From assembly GCA_021030905.1 (NCBI GenBank), contig JAGFMI010000017.1, positions 1 through 64,000 of the forward strand: a DNA stretch of 64,000 bases. Direction: 5' to 3'. Below the pieces are notes generated by a model. That model was not told the origin of the DNA and ran no database searches. It saw only the letters and a list, made by a program, of their open reading frames with translations. Position 1 is the stretch's first letter. Each line of letters starts with the position of its first letter. Position numbers and translations under genes: made by a program. The DNA comes from Pyrenula massariospora. Taxonomy: Eukaryota > Ascomycota > Eurotiomycetes > Pyrenulales > Pyrenulaceae. Shown here piece by piece: positions 23,402-33,038 of the stretch.

Positions 23402-26053
23402 ATGAACGCCCGCCCTCCGCCACGTCCCTCATCCTCCGGATCTAGCGAATCTACCTCCTCGAATTCCAATTCCTTCTCCGTACAGAAACGTTCACCGTTC
23501 AATTCTCAGCTTCCAACCTTCTCTTCTACAAGACCTGGAAGTTCACAAGGCAACAGCAATTCCTCAAGCCCACTACTACGGCCTTCTGCGCAATTCATGC
23601 CACACAATGATCCCCCAACGAGGCGAGGATCACCACTTGCCCCACCACTGGAGCTACAAAAACACCGTCCACGACAGCACTCACAGGGATTTTTCGAACC
23701 CTCTTTACCCTCAGCTTCGCTAGCCGAAATGTCTGGTCTTTCGGCATCGCAAATAGCGGCCCAAGCTGCCATGCAGCAATTGCAGAATCAGGGCTCCGGA
23801 CAGCAACATATACGCAAAAGATCCCAGACGGTACCAAATCCACAAGACTCACACAACCAGGAAGGAAGAAGAGGGAGTAAAACATCGCCGCCTCCGCCAC
23901 AGACTGCAGGCAATGTTCAACCATCACCACAAGAGTACCACAATGGCTTGCTGGGGAACACAGCGGCGGCCACAGCGGCGAATTTTGCTTTTCCTAGGGC
24001 ACCAGCGGAACCAGAAAAAGAGGTGAAGCCCAAGCAGTCTAAGATGAAGCTTTTCTCGAAGCCAAAACACATAGGAATATCGAGGGACAAGGAAGATAAG
24101 AAGAGTCAGCCGCTGCCGTCTCCCAACAAGCTGGGCCCGGCTGGAGCTAGCAGCTTGTCGAAGGTCACTAATGCATCGACTGCCAGCCTTGCTGATTCGA
24201 TGTCTTCTTCGAATGCTTCATCGATGTACAATCTGCCCAACGCCTCTACATCTACTGCAACTGTCATCAATATTGAGCGACCACAGACCAGCGAAAGGGA
24301 GAAAGGCCACAAGCATCACTTTCTCTCGCGCCAGAAGCTGAAGCTCAAGGAGAAGGATGATTATCATGGCTTACCGCTTTCTTCGGCAAACAGCAATTCC
24401 CGACCGTCAGATCCTGCAGCTCCGCAACCGCTTTACTCTTTCACGCCTTCTTCTCCAGGCCCTAGCTCCAGCTTCGCGAAATCTATGAGTGGCCTTGATC
24501 TCCGACATGGAGGAAGAGCATTGAGGGAGAAGAAGAAGGAGGAAAAGGAAAAGGAAAGAGCTGCCGCCAATGCTCTTGAGCCAATTCGAAGCCATGACAC
24601 AGAGCCTTCAGAGTGGCCTGCCTCGTTCGGCCCATCTCTTGGGCCGTCGCCTCTGAACTCAAACGTAGGAACTCCTTTTGCAACAGATCCGGCTCTTCGA
24701 GAAGCTCTTGCAGGTTTTGGGCTCAATAACATGGGTCCAGATGACGCGTGGGACTTCTTGAAAGCAAAACTTCTGGTAGTTTTCGAGGGTGAAGACGTAC
24801 GAATAGCCGTCGAAGACCTAAACCGTCTCGTTGTCATTTGGATCCAGCGCTGCGTACATAAGCACGGCCCATCTGCCATCATTGAAGACCTCAAAGACTT
24901 CCTCCATACTGGCTTCAGTTCCCTTAGCCACACTCTCCGCTTGGTACCTGATGAACGTCTCGTCCCGCATCTCGTTTCTATGTGGCTTGACGTCTTCGGC
25001 ACCATTCTTCCCTTCATGCAAGCTGTCTTTCTCCCTCTTGACATGGAATTCAAGGGTCACGGCTCCGTTCTCACTACACCTTCTGCCGCCGCCGAATTCT
25101 GGGGCGCTCTCCCAAAACAACGCCAATCTTCAAATCCAGAATTTTACGGAACAACCATCACCGAATCTACAGATATCTCCGTCGGTGAGGCCCTTGACGT
25201 CCGCCGTATCGTCCTTGTTGCATTCCGCGACGACGTCGTCCTTCCTCGCTTCGACACCCTCAAAGCCACCTTCTCCCGTCTCTCACTTGACAGCATAAAC
25301 GCCGCCATCCCTACCCCTCCACTGCCCCCGAACAGCCAACCTCGCCGCCCCCCGACCTCTGGCGGACACAGCCACTCGAACTCTTACTCCCGTAGCTCGA
25401 CGCCCTTGGATCCTAGATTCAGCAGCTTCAACAGCCAGGGCAGCACCCTCCTCAACGACCCCGACCATCCTTCCGCCGGTGGTTTCGCGACCAACAACCG
25501 CTCTCGCGCGACGAGCAACGTCTCCGGCATCTCCACCGGCTCCTACTCCTCGGCGAACGAAGTCGCGTTCCAGTCCTTCTCCTCCCCGCCCGCAGCCCGA
25601 CCGTCCGACAGCACGTCGGCCCAGGTCACGGAGACGGTGGGCAGGATGCTGCAGTGTATCTGCGTGCTCGCCTCGGTGGATCTGTCCCCATCCGCGGGCG
25701 ATGGCGACGCGGCCGCGGACCCGGAGGAAGTCGAGGCGCGCAAGAGGATGGAGGAGTTGGGACGGGAGTTGAAGTTGAATTGGCTGGGGAGGGGGAGGAC
25801 GGGGAGGAATCGGAGGGGATTTGTGGGGACGAGGGTGAGGGGGGGAAGGGTGGCGGAGAGGAGGGCGGCGGCGGCGGGGAGGGAGAAGGAGAGGATGGAG
25901 GGGAGTCCGACGCCGACACCGACACGAGAGGGGAGCAGAAAGGAGGGGGCGAGTGGGGATTTTGGGGTTGGGTATGGGTTGGGGCTTGGAATGGGCGGGG
26001 GCGGTGGATTTGGGGCTGGGGTGGGGATGGGGAGGAGGGAATTGGTGTCTTGA
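23402..26053 (+). CDS. HbrB/Bit61-like TORC2 subunit
   Basis: A single-exon gene of 883 aa starting at ATG 23402. Residues 1-440 are disordered: Ser, Pro and Gln rich, with basic blocks and a Lys/Glu-rich stretch. A folded HbrB domain follows from about 445, with a DAWDFLKAKLLVVFEGEDVR-type start, a VVIWIQRC block, a tryptophan in SMWLDVFG and an LDVRRIVLVAFRD block near 600. A low-complexity insert (about 640-740) separates a final helix, VGRMLQCICVLASV. The family includes yeast Bit61 and vertebrate PRR5, accessory subunits of TOR complex 2 at the plasma membrane that affect polarity and actin. Aspergillus hbrB mutants hyperbranch. The last 100 codons are extremely G-rich on the sense strand and may not be a conserved part of the protein. 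Confidence 0.85.
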   Translation: MNARPPPRPSSSGSSESTSSNSNSFSVQKRSPFNSQLPTFSSTRPGSSQGNSNSSSPLLRPSAQFMPHNDPPTRRGSPLAPPLELQKHRPRQHSQGFFEPSLPSASLAEMSGLSASQIAAQAAMQQLQNQGSGQQHIRKRSQTVPNPQDSHNQEGRRGSKTSPPPPQTAGNVQPSPQEYHNGLLGNTAAATAANFAFPRAPAEPEKEVKPKQSKMKLFSKPKHIGISRDKEDKKSQPLPSPNKLGPAGASSLSKVTNASTASLADSMSSSNASSMYNLPNASTSTATVINIERPQTSEREKGHKHHFLSRQKLKLKEKDDYHGLPLSSANSNSRPSDPAAPQPLYSFTPSSPGPSSSFAKSMSGLDLRHGGRALREKKKEEKEKERAAANALEPIRSHDTEPSEWPASFGPSLGPSPLNSNVGTPFATDPALREALAGFGLNNMGPDDAWDFLKAKLLVVFEGEDVRIAVEDLNRLVVIWIQRCVHKHGPSAIIEDLKDFLHTGFSSLSHTLRLVPDERLVPHLVSMWLDVFGTILPFMQAVFLPLDMEFKGHGSVLTTPSAAAEFWGALPKQRQSSNPEFYGTTITESTDISVGEALDVRRIVLVAFRDDVVLPRFDTLKATFSRLSLDSINAAIPTPPLPPNSQPRRPPTSGGHSHSNSYSRSSTPLDPRFSSFNSQGSTLLNDPDHPSAGGFATNNRSRATSNVSGISTGSYSSANEVAFQSFSSPPAARPSDSTSAQVTETVGRMLQCICVLASVDLSPSAGDGDAAADPEEVEARKRMEELGRELKLNWLGRGRTGRNRRGFVGTRVRGGRVAERRAAAAGREKERMEGSPTPTPTREGSRKEGASGDFGVGYGLGLGMGGGGGFGAGVGMGRRELVS

Positions 26054-26473
26054 TCTCTTATGCAGCTTTGAGGCTGGCGATTTCGAGATCAGCCTAGAGG
26101 CGTTTCTGGTGAGGTTGTTGGCTTGTCCTTGCGCATATCATGAGGCTGTGTGTGCGTATAGATTTGGCAGATACGGAAGCCAGTCCGAAGACACGGCGGC
26201 TTTTGAGGAGGGTCTATGTGGTTTGACGTCAAGCAGTGATATGTATGTACTGTACGATTACGATTGTCCAAATTTATGATCTATACATTCTGCTATCGTC
26301 TCACAACCCTATCTATGATAGTTAGATGCAGTGGCTAAACGACAGATATGGTAATGTCAAAGTCACATCGAGTCTGATGCCGGAAAATGAGATCCCCTCA
26401 ATGCTATCCCAGGCCATGCATGCAAGTCCATTTCCAACGTCCTGTCCCTACTTCCCCCCCAACAAGACAACCT
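26054..26473. other. intergenic, convergent gene ends
   Basis: The spacer between the stops of the HbrB-like gene and the minus-strand esterase. Both 3' untranslated regions are expected here. No other feature is visible. Confidence 0.5.
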
Positions 26474-28486
26474 CTAAGACTCCTCCGTCCCCATCAGACT
26501 AAAAGTCAGCCCATTCATCCTCCTTCTCAACAAATCCTCTTCGCTCGCCAAACTCGTCGTACTCTTACTCCTCTCCAGCTCGGGACTCGTATCCCTCCGT
26601 TTCCCCGTTCTGGCTACAGCAGCACCATTCACCGCCGCGCCGGCCATCTCCAACGGCCGCTCATCATCCGCGCTGGTGGTACTCTCCCCCGTCCACACCC
26701 GCCGATGATGCCTCCGCCGCTGCCGCCGCCCGTTCATCTCCAGCCCCCCATTTGACGAGTTCGCGAGCAAACTCTCCTTCTCAAAAGCCGTCGGCTCGCT
26801 CTCCATAATCTCCACGATCCACTTCGCGCAGCGAAAAATATGCTTCCACCCCGCCGGAAAAATGCTCACAAACTGCAGGAACCCGTGCGATATGCCGGGT
26901 ATCAGCGCGATCTCGACGTGGTCTTTCTCCTCGAACGCGCCCCTCTCGAGGCCGAGGTCTTTGCGCTCCTGCCAGAGGTGGAGTTTGGCCTGGCGCAGGC
27001 GGCCGGCGAAGATGACGGTGTCGTCGACGAGGGGGTCGCGCTCGCCGGTGAGGAAGTAGGTCTTGGGGAAGCGGGCGAGGAGGGGTTCGGGGGCGACGCA
27101 GGGGGAGAGGAGGTGGTCGGTGGTGAAGTCCGGGCGGGAGTAGGGGCCGACGTAGAGGATGATCATGGCGCGCATCATCTCCGGGGTGAGGATTCGGTCG
27201 CCGAAATAGGAGATTGCGGAGGAGACGGCGAGGCGGGTTTTGAGAGGTTGCGGTTTTGTGGCGGTCGTGGTGAGGGTTTGGGATGAAGGTGGGGGAGGGT
27301 GAGAGAGTGACTTTGGGGATTCGGTTATGGCGACCTCGTTATTGGAGAGGAGTTCTTCGAAGACATTGTTGAAGCTTGAGGAGGGGCGTGGAGTAGATGG
27401 AGTCCATTTGTTGTCTATGTCTTCGCTTTTGCGGCGGACGTAATTCTCGTTCTTTTTGGCAGTCCGAGGGTTACGAATTAGAGCCATTTGGTCATCTGTC
27501 ATCCAACTGACAATATTCATATCGAGAGCCGGGTAAATGAGCACAAGGCCTGCAGGTAGAGGGAGGTCGACTTGGTCGCTGTGATGACCTGTGCCGATTG
27601 ATTGAATGATCATGAGTGTAAGACCAGTTGCAAGATTGCCGCCGGCACTGTCCCCTGCCAGGACGATTCTAGGGTTGACATTTCCTTGGAGGCCAATGCA
27701 CTGCCCTCTCGTTGCTACAATGGAGTGATAAGCGTCGTAGCACTCATTTAACGCATAAGGGTAAGGGTATTCGGGAGCTTTTCTATAATCCAGACTCAGG
27801 ATCGGCAGACCTGTTTTCCCTGACCATGCCAACAACTTATCTTCGTGACATCTCGGATCCATGGCAACGAAGCCTCCTCCAGGAATATCTAAGACAACCC
27901 TTGTTTGTTTCTTCAGTTCGGCCAGAGAGCCATTAAAATACATATAGGCGTTGATCGGCTCGGTATAGCTGGAGAAGGAAGGTCTTGGGATCCGAAGAGC
28001 TCGTGGTCCGTACCGCGTGAAGCGTGGCCGGAGCAGGCTTGTAATCCAGAAGAGATAAGGTGTTGTGGGCTTATTCCATGCCACTCTCATATGATCAACC
28101 GTCATTGTCGCCCGGACTTTGCGTACCTTTTCATCCGCCTGCTCAGCTGCAATCAAGTAATATATAGAGAAGACGAAGGAACAAAAGTCACGCAGAGCTT
28201 TGTTGCGAATTCTCATTGCTGTCCAGAACCCAGCATCTAAAGCTGTTGTGATCCATGTTGCACGGAAATATGCCCGAGAGTAGAGATTTGCGAGAGGCTC
28301 GGGAGACTCGAGGCCAGCTATCTTTGCGAAATTCCGAGCCACGTACATGCAGAGGAGAGTAATGACAAGGCCTTGCCAAGGTGTTGTCTTTTTTGACAGG
28401 CGTGAGGATATGTCTCGGACGATAGGAGGGCCATGTCGGTCGCCCCTAGGAGTGTGAGCAAAGGGCAACGAAGCAGCCGATGGCAT
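26474..28486 (-). CDS. HSL-family alpha/beta hydrolase (esterase/lipase), membrane-anchored
   Basis: A single exon of 670 aa from ATG 28486. A hydrophobic segment near residues 40-58 (QGLVITLLCMYVA) suggests an N-terminal membrane anchor. The alpha/beta hydrolase fold-3 core has a glycine-rich oxyanion motif that reads PGGG rather than HGGG (about residue 200), the nucleophile GDSAGG (about 277), an acid in GERDPLVDD (about 482) and a His in ISHGF (about 531). A long low-complexity insert (about 330-400) and a basic Ser-rich tail of about 110 residues surround the core. HSL relatives hydrolyse acyl esters, and fungal members of this long type are little studied. Loss of the oxyanion His could alter specificity. 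Endoplasmic reticulum or lipid-droplet location is a guess. Confidence 0.83.
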   Translation of the reverse strand: MPSAASLPFAHTPRGDRHGPPIVRDISSRLSKKTTPWQGLVITLLCMYVARNFAKIAGLESPEPLANLYSRAYFRATWITTALDAGFWTAMRIRNKALRDFCSFVFSIYYLIAAEQADEKVRKVRATMTVDHMRVAWNKPTTPYLFWITSLLRPRFTRYGPRALRIPRPSFSSYTEPINAYMYFNGSLAELKKQTRVVLDIPGGGFVAMDPRCHEDKLLAWSGKTGLPILSLDYRKAPEYPYPYALNECYDAYHSIVATRGQCIGLQGNVNPRIVLAGDSAGGNLATGLTLMIIQSIGTGHHSDQVDLPLPAGLVLIYPALDMNIVSWMTDDQMALIRNPRTAKKNENYVRRKSEDIDNKWTPSTPRPSSSFNNVFEELLSNNEVAITESPKSLSHPPPPSSQTLTTTATKPQPLKTRLAVSSAISYFGDRILTPEMMRAMIILYVGPYSRPDFTTDHLLSPCVAPEPLLARFPKTYFLTGERDPLVDDTVIFAGRLRQAKLHLWQERKDLGLERGAFEEKDHVEIALIPGISHGFLQFVSIFPAGWKHIFRCAKWIVEIMESEPTAFEKESLLANSSNGGLEMNGRRQRRRHHRRVWTGESTTSADDERPLEMAGAAVNGAAVARTGKRRDTSPELERSKSTTSLASEEDLLRRRMNGLTFSLMGTEES

Positions 28487-29700
28487 ATCTACCTCCACAA
28501 ATAGAAAGACCAGAATGCGACGGCGCCAAAGACTTGGACCTTTCGAAATTGGGTCGAGGGTCTCCCCAGGACATGATCTGGACGTAGATTGTTAGCTAGC
28601 TTTCCTGAAGAGATAGCTGGTGCTGGAGAGGCTGACCTATCATGTTTCTTTCAGGATTGGAATGTAGATGTTAAAGAGATGGAGGTCTAAACGAGTAATA
28701 TGGCTGATGTCTTCTCATCACCCATTGTCTCAACCTGGAAGCAGTTCCGAGAAACGATCTGCGTCCGAAGCAAAGGCCAGCTTTCTCGGACGTAGGAAGG
28801 CCAGGAATGAAGGGAAGGGAAATGCAAATGAAAGAGAGAGTCTCAAATGATCGACGGGTTTTGGTGGAGACATGGTGGAAGAAAGTCTGGTCATTTGGAA
28901 CAGAGTACGGCCCCCGACTCGTTCACGGTTGCAGCGGAGGAATGTCGTCGCCGCTGCGGCTTTGCGGACATGTGAAGACGCTGACCCGTCATTTTCAGAC
29001 CAATTAAAATACCCCTCATCCAGCTGACTTTGACCGTTCCTCCGCGTTCAACCGCGTCGACATCAAAACAAGCATTTCGTAATACCATCATTGCGACTCA
29101 TAGGCGACATACATCTTCCTGGCTGCTGTCCTGAAACATGTCTTTGTTGAATTTCCAAAGACGTTCATGGCAACTGCATGCTTTGATGGCCATGAAGGCA
29201 CAAGCATCCGGCGCATTGTTTCTAAGACTTCGCTTGTAGAGTCTGTTGATACATTGCCGACAGTCTCCTGCGCTTTGCGGGGAGAGGACTCGGATTATCG
29301 TTAGAAGCACATCATTACTACTAATACAAGAAGGAAACGCTCGCTAAGAATCTCGGGTTGAGCCGTTGTCAGGGGTATGACAAAAGGTCATCTTTAAGTC
29401 TGCGAAACTAAGACCTCGTGACGAAACCTTCCAGCAGTAATTCGCCAGAAAAAATATCTAGCTTGATTTGTCGAAAGCGTTCCTTCTTGACATGTTACGC
29501 GAGTCACCGGCTGTTTGCGGACAACCATGTTTTGTATCAGAAGTCCGTTGACGTTACGTTATGCCTCTTGACCAGCAACCAAGATTTCAGCATGGGGAAT
29601 TTTCTGCAGCTGAGCTATAAAGTCTTTGCTTTCCATCGGCTCCTGATGTCCTAAGTCACCCAAGCCTGAGTGTTGTGTTTGAGATCTTTGTCACTTTCAT
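28487..29700. other. intergenic region
   Basis: The upstream region of the minus-strand esterase and sequence leading to a hydrolase pseudogene. Only short unrelated frames occur. No RNA gene or repeat is recognisable. Confidence 0.4.
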
Positions 29701-30674
29701 AGTCCTAATATACCTCGCTATACCAGCCCATTCGACGGAGCTGAGCTGTTTCATTGGGACTGCGTGCCTGTATCTAAACCATCGCCAGTGCTGCCTCCAG
29801 GCGTAACGGATCCTCAGCAATGAAGGCCTGCCCTAGTTTCCATACACGGCTGGCCATTGAGCTCGAGGATGTACGAGCCGATGATGCTTTGCCTCTGCGA
29901 GAATTAACGAATGCGCTGATTAGCTCCTGATCGCCGAGGTTTTCGTAAGAGCGACTAGTTGGGCCGCCTTCGAATGGCTTAGCAAAAGAGACCACGTTCG
30001 ATGTATTCGCCCTGGACACTGTCTGTCTCATTGAGCTTCTCGACCTCCAGGAGTTCTACCTCGTGGCTGCCCCAATGGGCCGTGGGAAATGGTTGCTGGT
30101 GCTGCAATGAAGTGATCTGCTTCGCACTCGCTGCAAGGTAAGAGGCACATCTGTTTGGCAGTGCACTGCTTAAATTTTCCTAGGGTCTAGTATCGACGGG
30201 TCCATCATTACTTCACCAAGTGCAGACGCTGAGAATCCCAAAGTCTCATTGAGAAGGTGCTGTAATGTTATCCTAGATGACCAGCGCAAGAACAGACCCA
30301 CTTTTATTCATGTGTCCTTGCCTGGAATATTTGGCGTACACGCCGGCGTTGAAGTCGATCCAGAGACTTTGGCTCATTTTGAACGCATGACGGATCCAGC
30401 TGACAGCCTAGCTATGGAGTATTGAATTTATCTTATAATTACTAGCAACTTGACAGAAGATTTGAAGTTATTCAACCAAACAAACTTTCCTCTTATGATC
30501 ATGCACGGCGGCTTGGATGAACACTTGCCACACAAGACTCCTACAAAACTGATTGAAGCTCTAGTATCGAGGGCCGATGTCAAAATTATGGAAAACTCTG
30601 ACCATGAATTTTATTTAATCCATACAGCAAAAGCGTTGGATTATATTGTCAGCTTTACCAAAGATATAGCTTAA
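29701..30674 (+). pseudogene. alpha/beta hydrolase (haloperoxidase/esterase-like) pseudogene
   Basis: Three frames together carry an alpha/beta hydrolase. From 29728 the reading shows an FDGAELFHWD block, then IHGWPLSS and APDRRGF, broken by stops (for example the TGA following CAGCAA near 29821, and later TAA, TGA and TAG codons). A frameshift leads to a segment at about 29955-30110 where the nucleophile elbow GHSMGG is replaced by AAPMGRG. After a probable intron (GTAAGA to CTAG, about 30139-30184) another shifted segment carries a SLPGIFG block ending at 30425. A last open piece (to 30674) has MHGGLDEHLP and a SDHEF histidine. Loss of the catalytic Ser plus several stops mark it as dead. 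Confidence 0.72.
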
Positions 30675-31351
30675 GGCACTTGACTTTGCGATATCAAAGT
30701 TCTATTCCGACCGACAATTTTGGTCAGCCCCCGCTCTGTCTTCAATTGCATTCAATTCCGTTTCTTTGATTATACTTGTCATATCTATTCAAGGCAATGA
30801 CTACCACAATCACTTCGAATGCCTCGTTCAGAACCTCTCGACAGCAACGTGTAGGTCTGTTCCTGCTCCTTACACGTCATTGCACGTGGGTACAGGAATC
30901 CCTCGTGGAATCACTTCTATCAAACAAAGGAATTCAATGGACTCTCGAAGAAATCTGTGGGTTATTCTTCCTTTTCTCATTGCGTGGACTCTTGACGCTT
31001 TCAAGGGCATAACGGCGGCGTCCGGCAGCTCTAGCGCTAAAAAGGGGAACGTCTTAGGCTCGGTCCAATCACAAAGCATGGGAGCCACGACGCTCAGCTC
31101 CTTCGCTAGCCAAGGCGGGATAGCTGTAGATCCATTATAACATAACGTTAAGGTAACCAGTACTTCGGTGCTTCGCCTCGATCTCCCGATGCCGAAGTGC
31201 TGATATCCGCAACTTTGTATCTCTCTCATTTTTATTTCCAACAACGCTGATGATTACGACGCACAACCATTTTAACAAGTGATTACTCCATAATCGTATC
31301 TTGACAATACTTTGAGAATCCGATTCTTCGATTGCGGGCGACATAGTCGGC
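30675..31351. promoter_or_regulatory. upstream region of the bZIP gene
   Basis: No gene can be supported; overlapping short frames are on both strands. It presumably holds the bZIP promoter. A TGACTCA palindrome overlaps the bZIP start codon at 31353-31359. It may be only a consequence of the encoded Met-Thr-Gln, but it is also an AP-1/Gcn4-type site. Confidence 0.35.
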
Positions 31352-32353
31352 ATGACTCAGACTCAGGCAACTGCCAAAAAGGGCAGGAAGGCAGCTCCAC
31401 TGGAGCCTCCGTCCATCAACGAAGACGCGGCCGAGAGAAAACGGGTCTTGAATGTTCTAGCTCAAAGGCGATACAGACAGCGAAAGCGAGATCATGTTGC
31501 TTCTTTGGAATCGCAAGCCCAAGAAAAGAACTCAAAGTGTACCGCAGAACCCGTCGCAAACTCGGAGATTGGTGCAGAACTGCGTGACTGCAACTATCCA
31601 ACTGACACTTCGATGACTGATTTGGGACTATCTCCATATTTTCCTGATCCAATCCTCTTCCCCGAGACTCACACGGCGGACTTGTTCGACTTTTGCTCCC
31701 CTATTACCTCCGCGACCGAATTGTCTTTTCCTTCCTTAACGGATTCCCTATCGCCACCAGACCTGTCTTCACAACTACAGATACAGCAATCATCCACTTA
31801 TACCTTCCCAGACGATAAGCACATCGACATTCCGGAGCTATGTCTCCTTCGCGCATGCGTCGCCATTGCCAAGCGCCTCAACGTCTTACACATGATCATG
31901 GACCTGACCGCTCTCTCCCCATTCCCTTCGACCAAAGACCCCCATGTTCAGTCACTCGTCCCTACACTACCAGAAAACCTGCGCCCAACCCGAATTCAAT
32001 ACTTGATTCCGCACCACCCCATCTTGGACATCCTCCCCTGGCCCACCGTCCGCAGCAAGCTAATCTCAGTACTATCCTTACCGGTCAACCTCCGTCCGGC
32101 ACACTCTGCAAGCCCGAATGCTCTAGTAGAATTAGTATACGATATGGAAGATCCCAGAGACGGGTGTAGAGTATGGGGTGAAGATCCGTACTGTGATGCG
32201 AATTGGGAAATTGGGCAAAAGGTCTTTGATCGATGGTGGTGGGCGCTTGATGAACCGATCGTCTCTAGGAGTAATCAGCTAAGGCGGCAGAGAGGGGCCA
32301 ACCCCTTGACTCCAATGGGCAGAGGCACGACAGTTGGGGGAACAGGAGGTTAA
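31352..32353 (+). CDS. bZIP transcription factor with DUF3425 domain
   Basis: A single exon of 333 aa. The N terminus has a basic region with the NxxxxxxxR pattern (NVLAQRRYR, about residues 34-42), flanked by Arg/Lys, then a short weak zipper with one clear heptad Leu. A Ser/Pro/Asp-rich middle could be an activation region. Residues about 155-300 match the DUF3425 pattern: LPENLRPT, HHPILDILPWPTVR and a paired-Trp block near FDRWWWALD. This architecture is common among filamentous ascomycete regulators, several of them in or near secondary-metabolite clusters. It acts in the nucleus on DNA. A link to the PKS 13 kb upstream is possible but not shown. Confidence 0.87.
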   Translation: MTQTQATAKKGRKAAPLEPPSINEDAAERKRVLNVLAQRRYRQRKRDHVASLESQAQEKNSKCTAEPVANSEIGAELRDCNYPTDTSMTDLGLSPYFPDPILFPETHTADLFDFCSPITSATELSFPSLTDSLSPPDLSSQLQIQQSSTYTFPDDKHIDIPELCLLRACVAIAKRLNVLHMIMDLTALSPFPSTKDPHVQSLVPTLPENLRPTRIQYLIPHHPILDILPWPTVRSKLISVLSLPVNLRPAHSASPNALVELVYDMEDPRDGCRVWGEDPYCDANWEIGQKVFDRWWWALDEPIVSRSNQLRRQRGANPLTPMGRGTTVGGTGG

Positions 32354-33038
32354 GAACTCTGAAGAATACAAATATCTAGGATGTTGAAATCTCTCAACTC
32401 AAAAGAGAATTAAGCAGACATGATAATGAAATGCAAAAAATCATCCGAAGGGTGCCGTGAAAATTTTGGAAACTGGGATAGGTGATCTTCACAAGGGTAA
32501 TAGTGGTGCAGATGAGATGTAGCGGGGCTCTTTGGTCATTGGTTATCGCCGCCGTTCGTCGTGAGAGTAGTCCTGGGGTTGAAGCGAGCGACTTCAACCA
32601 CGCTTGATTGTCTTTCAACGTATCCTGATCGGCAAGTTAGGGACGGTCTCAACCATGGACAATCGTGGTCGATGTTCCGATCAATTGGGCGTGTGAGACC
32701 TATTCTCCCATCATCTTGCGATTGCCCAATATGGTAAATGTAGTGCGACATACAGGTAGATCAGGACAAGTGGCACAGGCTAATATTGCGCTGGAGAGTC
32801 GCTCATGTTTGGCAGAATTACGGCAAACCCTGTCATCATTTCCTGAGCTGCAGGTACCGGTTGGTGGGGGATCTCGGGGCGATCTCAACCGTTGGCCGCG
32901 CCCCACTAATCTTTTTTCCAGGGTGTCGGTTCACGAAGCTGATTATGAGTCAATGATGTGATGTCTACATGGCATTTTCCACTTCAAACTTACGGACAAC
33001 GTTGCTTGAATTTCATCCCTCACATAAAATAGTCAGTG
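32354..33038. promoter_or_regulatory. intergenic region with the TRP3 promoter
   Basis: No gene is supported between the bZIP stop and TRP3. The only recognisable element is a Gcn4/CPC1-type site at 32946-32952, listed separately. Confidence 0.45.
32946..32952 (+). promoter_or_regulatory. Gcn4/CPC1-type site upstream of TRP3
   Basis: TGAGTCA, a perfect match to the Gcn4/CPC1 consensus TGA(C/G)TCA, lies about 87 bp upstream of the TRP3 start codon. In fungi tryptophan genes are classic targets of general amino-acid control. Function is inferred from match and position. Confidence 0.6.

Noticed and set aside
24433-25053. 206-codon minus-strand frame inside the HbrB-like gene
   Set aside because: Antisense shadow of a well-supported coding region, rich in Arg and Ser as expected from codon complement.
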